From NCBI GenBank assembly GCA_903921135.1, contig CAIXOY010000543.1, positions 1 through 8,636 of the forward strand: a stretch of DNA of 8,636 nucleotides, written 5' to 3'. Positions 5,552 through 8,636 of the stretch are shown piece by piece; position 1 is the first letter of the stretch, and each line of letters begins with the position of its first letter. This DNA is from an uncultured Gammaproteobacteria bacterium (GTDB lineage Bacteria > Pseudomonadota > Gammaproteobacteria > Pseudomonadales > UBA5518). Below the pieces are notes generated by a model that had not been told where the DNA came from, did not search any database, and worked only from the letters and a program-made list of their open reading frames with translations. The position numbers and the translations under genes are program-made.

Positions 5552-6403
5552 ATGGGCCTGATCAACCACGCCGCCGAACGCGAATTGCTGGTCGTCGCGC
5601 GTGGTCATCCCTACGAACGCGACGCCTTGGCCGCCGTGTTCGACGCGCTGGAGGGCTACCGCTGGTCGCTGGTCGAACAGCCCGCGGCCTCGCTGCTGAT
5701 CGCGAGCGGTGCCTGCCTCGGACGCTTCGATGCCATCGTCTTCTACGACATGCCCGGCGTAGATTTCAGCGGCGCGGAGCCCGGGCGCGCAGTGCCTCCG
5801 TCTGCAGAGCTTGTGCGTGCGCTGCAGGCGTTGATGGACGCGGGGCAAGGCCTCGTCTTCCTGCACCACGCGCTCGCCGCCTGGCCCGCGTGGGAGGAGT
5901 ACGCCGAGATCGTCGGCGGGCGCTTCCACTACCGCCCTGCGCGTTTGCGCGGGCAAGACTGGCCGGACTCCGGTTACCGCCACCAGGTGGAGCACACGGT
6001 GGAAGTGGTGGCGGAGCACCCGGTCACGGCGGGCCTGCCGCCGCATTTCACGCTGCGCGACGAGCTCTACCTCTGCCCCGTATTCGAAGACATCGTCACG
6101 CCGCTGCTGCGGAGCCACCACGCTTTTGTGGATGCGAATTTCCATTCGGCCTGGCCCGCGATCACCGGCAACCCCGGCAGCCGCGAGGGCTGGACACACC
6201 CGGAAGGCAGCGCCCTCGTGGGCTGGGCCAAGCACCACCGCGCGAGCCCCATCGTCTACCTGCAAGGTGGCGACGACGCCACGGCGCTCGCAGATCCGCA
6301 CTACCGGCAACTGGTACACAATGCGATTCATTGGGTCGCATCCGCAGACGCACGCGACTGGGTCAGACAACGCACATCCGCCGAACAGGAGGCACACGCA
6401 TGA
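5552..6403 (+). CDS. ThuA-like domain protein
   Basis: A 283-residue protein resembling the ThuA (trehalose utilisation) family, which has a class I glutamine-amidotransferase-like fold. Seen: an early strand ELLVVARGHPYERD (11-24), a central strand AIVFYDMPGVDFSG (61-74), GQGLVFLHHALAAWPAWEEY (98-117) followed by EIVGGRFHY (119-127) as in ThuA proteins, DELYLCPVFED (170-180), and a final helix LVHNAIHWVAS (254-264). The family's usual biochemical role is uncertain; rhizobial ThuA works with the dehydrogenase ThuB in trehalose and related sugar catabolism, so acting on an oxidised (keto) intermediate is plausible but unproven here. ATG 5552 is preceded by GGGAGAG; an upstream in-frame TTG at 5531 is less likely. 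The stop overlaps the next start as ATGA, coupling this protein to the zinc dehydrogenase. No signal peptide is seen, so it is probably cytoplasmic. Confidence 0.75.
   Translation: MGLINHAAERELLVVARGHPYERDALAAVFDALEGYRWSLVEQPAASLLIASGACLGRFDAIVFYDMPGVDFSGAEPGRAVPPSAELVRALQALMDAGQGLVFLHHALAAWPAWEEYAEIVGGRFHYRPARLRGQDWPDSGYRHQVEHTVEVVAEHPVTAGLPPHFTLRDELYLCPVFEDIVTPLLRSHHAFVDANFHSAWPAITGNPGSREGWTHPEGSALVGWAKHHRASPIVYLQGGDDATALADPHYRQLVHNAIHWVASADARDWVRQRTSAEQEAHA
6387..6392 (+). promoter_or_regulatory. Consensus Shine-Dalgarno site deciding the dehydrogenase start
   Basis: AGGAGG lies seven bases before ATG 6400, inside the last codons of the ThuA-like gene. It shows that the dehydrogenase starts at 6400 although its frame stays open back to 5890. 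Confidence 0.8.
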
Positions 6404-7422
6404 GAGCAGCCGTGTTCAAGCAAGCCGGGCAACCCATGTCCATAGAGACGGTGCCGGACCCCGCGCCGCAAGCGCGGCAACTCATCGTGAAGGTGGGCTA
6501 CTGCGGCATCTGCGGCACAGACCTGCACTCCACGCGCGAGGGCCCCGCGATGCTGCCCTGCAACTCCATCCTGGGCCACGAGTTCGCGGGCGAGGTGGTC
6601 GCGGTGGGCAGCGAACTGCGGGGGCACTGGCACGGCGGTGAGCGGGTGTGCGCGCTGCCGTTCCTGGGCTGCGGCCGCTGTGCTGCCTGCCTCACGGGGC
6701 GCCCTTTCGAGTGCGCCAATGTGCAGCTCACGGGCATACAGGTGCCCGGCGGTTTTGCCGAGTACGTCGCCACCGGCGATCGCGAGACGGTGCTCATTCC
6801 GGAATCGCTCGACCTGCAACACGCCGCCCTCGTCGAGCCGCTTGCGGTAGGCCTGCACGCAGCACGCATTGCGGGCCTACAGGCCGGTGCCCGGGTGCTG
6901 ATCACCGGTGCCGGGCCCATCGGCCTTGCGGTGCTGCTCTGGGCGAGAGCGCTTGGCGCGCGCAACGTGGTGATGAGCGAGTTCTCGCCCGAGCGCCGCG
7001 CGCTCGCCATGCGCCTCGGTGCAGATGCCATCATCGACCCCGCGCAAGCACTGGGGCCGCAGTTCGCCGAGCTGACGGGCGGCGAGCCGGATCTGGTCTT
7101 CGAGTGCGTGGGCGCACCGGGGCTGCTCGCGCAGTGCCTCGACGCCGCGCCCCGTCGCAGCCGCGTCGTCATCGTGGGCGTCTGCGAGACGCCCGACACC
7201 TTCGCGCCCTTCCCTGCGCTGCTGAAGGAACTCGAGATCCGCTTCGCCGTGGCCTACACGCGCGATGATTTCGAGACCACCATCGCGATGATGGCAAGTG
7301 GCCGCATCGATGCGGGCGCGCTGGTCACGCACGTGGTGTCGCTGGGCGAATTGCCTGCGGCCTTCGAGGCACTGCGCAACCCCACACACCAGTGCAAGGT
7401 GCTGGCGCGCATAGGCGCCTGA
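6400..7422 (+). CDS. Zinc-dependent alcohol dehydrogenase (MDR family; sorbitol/threonine dehydrogenase type)
   Basis: A 340-residue medium-chain dehydrogenase that oxidises a secondary alcohol or polyol with NAD(P). The catalytic zinc site is C38 in GYCGICGTDLH (33-43), H60-E61 (GHEFAGEVVAVG) and E147 (VEPLAVGLHA). The structural zinc site is complete: C91, C94, C97 and C105. The Rossmann segment VLITGAGPIGLAVL (166-179) leads to a second strand ending VVMSEF with an acidic residue at 194, which suggests NAD(H) preference. Length and layout are typical of the 2,3-butanediol, sorbitol and threonine dehydrogenase group; the exact substrate cannot be assigned. The ATG overlaps the ThuA-like stop, and the cupin gene starts 28 bases after this stop, so all are probably in one transcript. 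No Zn ligand is missing, so the enzyme should be active. Confidence 0.92.
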   Translation: MRAAVFKQAGQPMSIETVPDPAPQARQLIVKVGYCGICGTDLHSTREGPAMLPCNSILGHEFAGEVVAVGSELRGHWHGGERVCALPFLGCGRCAACLTGRPFECANVQLTGIQVPGGFAEYVATGDRETVLIPESLDLQHAALVEPLAVGLHAARIAGLQAGARVLITGAGPIGLAVLLWARALGARNVVMSEFSPERRALAMRLGADAIIDPAQALGPQFAELTGGEPDLVFECVGAPGLLAQCLDAAPRRSRVVIVGVCETPDTFAPFPALLKELEIRFAVAYTRDDFETTIAMMASGRIDAGALVTHVVSLGELPAAFEALRNPTHQCKVLARIGA

Positions 7423-7450
7423 CCTCCTGCATCACACTCGAGCAGGCTCC

Positions 7451-8512
7451 ATGACCGACAGCTACAACCCCGACTTCGACCCGAGCGGCATAGAAGGTGG
7501 CGTCGATACCAACGCACTGCCGTGGATCCCGCTGCCCCATGTGGCGGGGCTCAGCGTGAAACCGCTGCGCGCCAGCGCAGAGACCGGCGTGTTCACCGTG
7601 GTCATGCGCCTTGCAGCAGGTTCCGCGTGGCCCGCCACCGTGCACCTTGGCGCGATGGACATGCTGGTGCTCTCGGGCTCGTTTGGCTGCACCGGTGGCG
7701 AGCTCGAAGGCAACTTCGGGCCCGGCACCTTCGGTTACATCCCCGCGAATGCACGCGTCAACGGTATGCATGCAGACGTCGACACCGAACTGCTCGTGAC
7801 CTCTCACGGGGCGATCGCGTTCCTGTGTGCCGAGGGACGCAACATCGCCTCGGTGCTGACCAGCATGGACATCCGCAGCGCCGCCCGTGCACAGGGGCTG
7901 TCGCTGGTGCCCGATTCCCTCGCGGGCTGCATGCAGCCACGCACCGCGCCCGCTGCCCACTCACCGCTCGCGATGAGCGCGGCAGACGCCGCCTCATTGG
8001 TCACGGGGCCGGTGATGGATGCCGCAGGCGTACACCCGCATTTCGTCGACACGCGCGCGCTGCCCTGGCTGGTGAACCCCGACACACCCGACGTGGGCCT
8101 CAAGATCCTGCGTGTGAGCGAGGAAACCGGCTTCGTCTCGGTGATCGTGCGACACAACGGCGTGGCGCCACCGCACTACCACCTGGGCGCCGCGGATTTC
8201 ATGGTGCTGGCAGGGCGCATCGGCTACCGCGCCGGGCCCCCAGAGGGCTACGGCCCGGGCGTGTGGTTCTACGAGCCGGCAGGCGCCAGGCACGACGCCA
8301 CGCAGCGGCTCACCGACGAAGACCTGATCTACACCGCGAATCTCTTCGGCCCGATCCAGTTCGACAGCGGGCGCGGCACGCCGATCGGCTTCGTGTTCTC
8401 GTGGATGACCTACAAGGCGATGGCCGATGCGGCGGGCTCGCGCCTGCTGCGCAGCAGCTTCGCAGACGACCGCTCGCTCCTCGCCCCCCGGGAGCCGCTC
8501 TGCACCCCCTGA
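7451..8512 (+). CDS. Tandem (bi-)cupin protein, 2,4'-dihydroxyacetophenone dioxygenase-like
   Basis: A 353-residue protein made of two homologous cupin halves about 180 residues apart. Half one begins VDTNALPW (18-25), half two VDTRALPW (199-206); ASAETGVFTVV pairs with VSEETGFVSVI, HLGAMDMLVLSG with HLGAADFMVLAG, and GAIAF with GPIQF. Half two has cupin metal ligands: H242 and H244 (PPHYHLGA), plus H281 in EPAGARHDA. Half one keeps only H65, with Thr63 and Val103 at the other His positions. The motifs and the ending GFVFSWMTYKAMADAAG resemble, from memory, 2,4'-dihydroxyacetophenone dioxygenase (single-domain Fe enzymes) and ChrR-like cupins. It may be a ring- or C-C-cleaving dioxygenase, an isomerase or a sensor. 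The ribosome site is weak (AGG at 7444-7446), so translation may depend on coupling with the dehydrogenase gene 28 bases upstream. Confidence 0.82.
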   Translation: MTDSYNPDFDPSGIEGGVDTNALPWIPLPHVAGLSVKPLRASAETGVFTVVMRLAAGSAWPATVHLGAMDMLVLSGSFGCTGGELEGNFGPGTFGYIPANARVNGMHADVDTELLVTSHGAIAFLCAEGRNIASVLTSMDIRSAARAQGLSLVPDSLAGCMQPRTAPAAHSPLAMSAADAASLVTGPVMDAAGVHPHFVDTRALPWLVNPDTPDVGLKILRVSEETGFVSVIVRHNGVAPPHYHLGAADFMVLAGRIGYRAGPPEGYGPGVWFYEPAGARHDATQRLTDEDLIYTANLFGPIQFDSGRGTPIGFVFSWMTYKAMADAAGSRLLRSSFADDRSLLAPREPLCTP

Positions 8513-8540
8513 ACCCGCCGCACGCTGAACAGCGCGCGCA

Positions 8541-8547
8541 AGAGGAG
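8541..8547 (+). promoter_or_regulatory. Shine-Dalgarno site of the right SDR gene
   Basis: AGAGGAG, with AGGAG ending seven bases before ATG 8555. The spacing favours ATG 8555 over the ATG two codons later at 8561. The 42 bases between the cupin stop and this start hold no stem followed by a T run, so read-through from the cupin gene is likely. Confidence 0.7.
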
Positions 8548-8554
8548 ACACGCT

Positions 8555-8636
8555 ATGGGCATGCTGGACGGACGCATCGCACTGGTGACGGGCGGCGCGG
8601 ATGGCATCGGAGCCGCCACGGTGCGCCGCCTGGCCG
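8555..8636 (+). CDS. SDR-family oxidoreductase, N-terminal fragment
   Basis: The first 27 codons of a second short-chain dehydrogenase/reductase, cut by the right edge. It begins MGMLDGRIALVTGGADGIGA, with the TGxxxGIG dinucleotide-binding motif at residues 12-19 and then the start of the following helix (ATVRRLA). It lies 42 bases after the cupin stop behind a good ribosome site and is probably the fourth or later gene of the ThuA-dehydrogenase-cupin operon. The motif resembles that of the left-edge SDR (TGAADGIG), but the flanking residues differ, so this is not a recent copy. Coenzyme preference and substrate cannot be read from this fragment. Confidence 0.88.
   Translation, partial: MGMLDGRIALVTGGADGIGAATVRRLA

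Noticed and set aside
5063..6397. Minus-strand frame of 444 residues across the second divergent region
   Set aside because: It runs through the ThuA-like gene in antisense, then the control region, then a different frame of the acyl-CoA dehydrogenase; no coherent protein family.
5890..6399. 170-residue N-terminal extension of the zinc dehydrogenase
   Set aside because: It is an out-of-frame reading of the ThuA-like gene (Arg/Ala/Pro-rich); AGGAGG at 6387-6392 fixes the start at 6400.
8513..8554. Possible terminator between the cupin and the right SDR gene
   Set aside because: Only a 4-base GCTG/CAGC stem with a 2-base loop is present and no T run follows, so a terminator is not supported.

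Overview
The window is a gene-dense, GC-rich stretch of bacterial chromosome carrying catabolic and redox enzymes. GC-rich third codon positions, clear Shine-Dalgarno sites (AGGAGG, GGAGGT, AGGGG), ATGA start/stop overlaps and the mix of acyl-CoA dehydrogenase, SDR, LLM oxidoreductase and molybdoenzyme genes suggest a high-GC proteobacterium, possibly a gammaproteobacterium that degrades lipids, aromatics or terpenoids. An actinobacterium cannot be excluded. Taxonomy is inference; there is no marker gene.

Layout: (1) 1-170, minus, the 5' end of an SDR oxidoreductase that continues beyond the left edge. (2) 171-359, a divergent control region with an AT-rich dyad over a plausible sigma70-type promoter. 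(3) 360-4272, plus, a tightly coupled three-gene operon: a cytoplasmic bis-MGD molybdenum/tungsten oxidoreductase, an LLM-class oxidoreductase of the MSMEG_2516 type, and a TetR-family regulator, with a 4-base ATGA overlap at both junctions. (4) 4275-5402, minus, an acyl-CoA dehydrogenase that converges on the TetR gene with a 2-base gap and resembles the non-classical small subunits of heteromeric enzymes. (5) 5403-5551, a second divergent control region. (6) 5552 to the right edge, plus, a second operon: ThuA-like protein, zinc-dependent alcohol dehydrogenase (ATGA overlap), a tandem cupin of the 2,4'-dihydroxyacetophenone dioxygenase type, and the start of a second SDR.

The genes read as two catabolic modules around one TetR regulator. 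The first pairs a molybdoenzyme with a flavin/F420 enzyme. The second combines two dehydrogenases with a ThuA-like protein and a possible metal-dependent dioxygenase. The substrates cannot be read from the sequence. No RNA gene, CRISPR array, insertion sequence or prophage gene was seen. The most distinctive signals are the dyad upstream of the molybdoenzyme, an Asp where related enzymes carry the Cys metal ligand, an acyl-CoA dehydrogenase without the usual catalytic Glu or a partner gene, and a duplicated cupin whose first half has lost metal-binding His residues.
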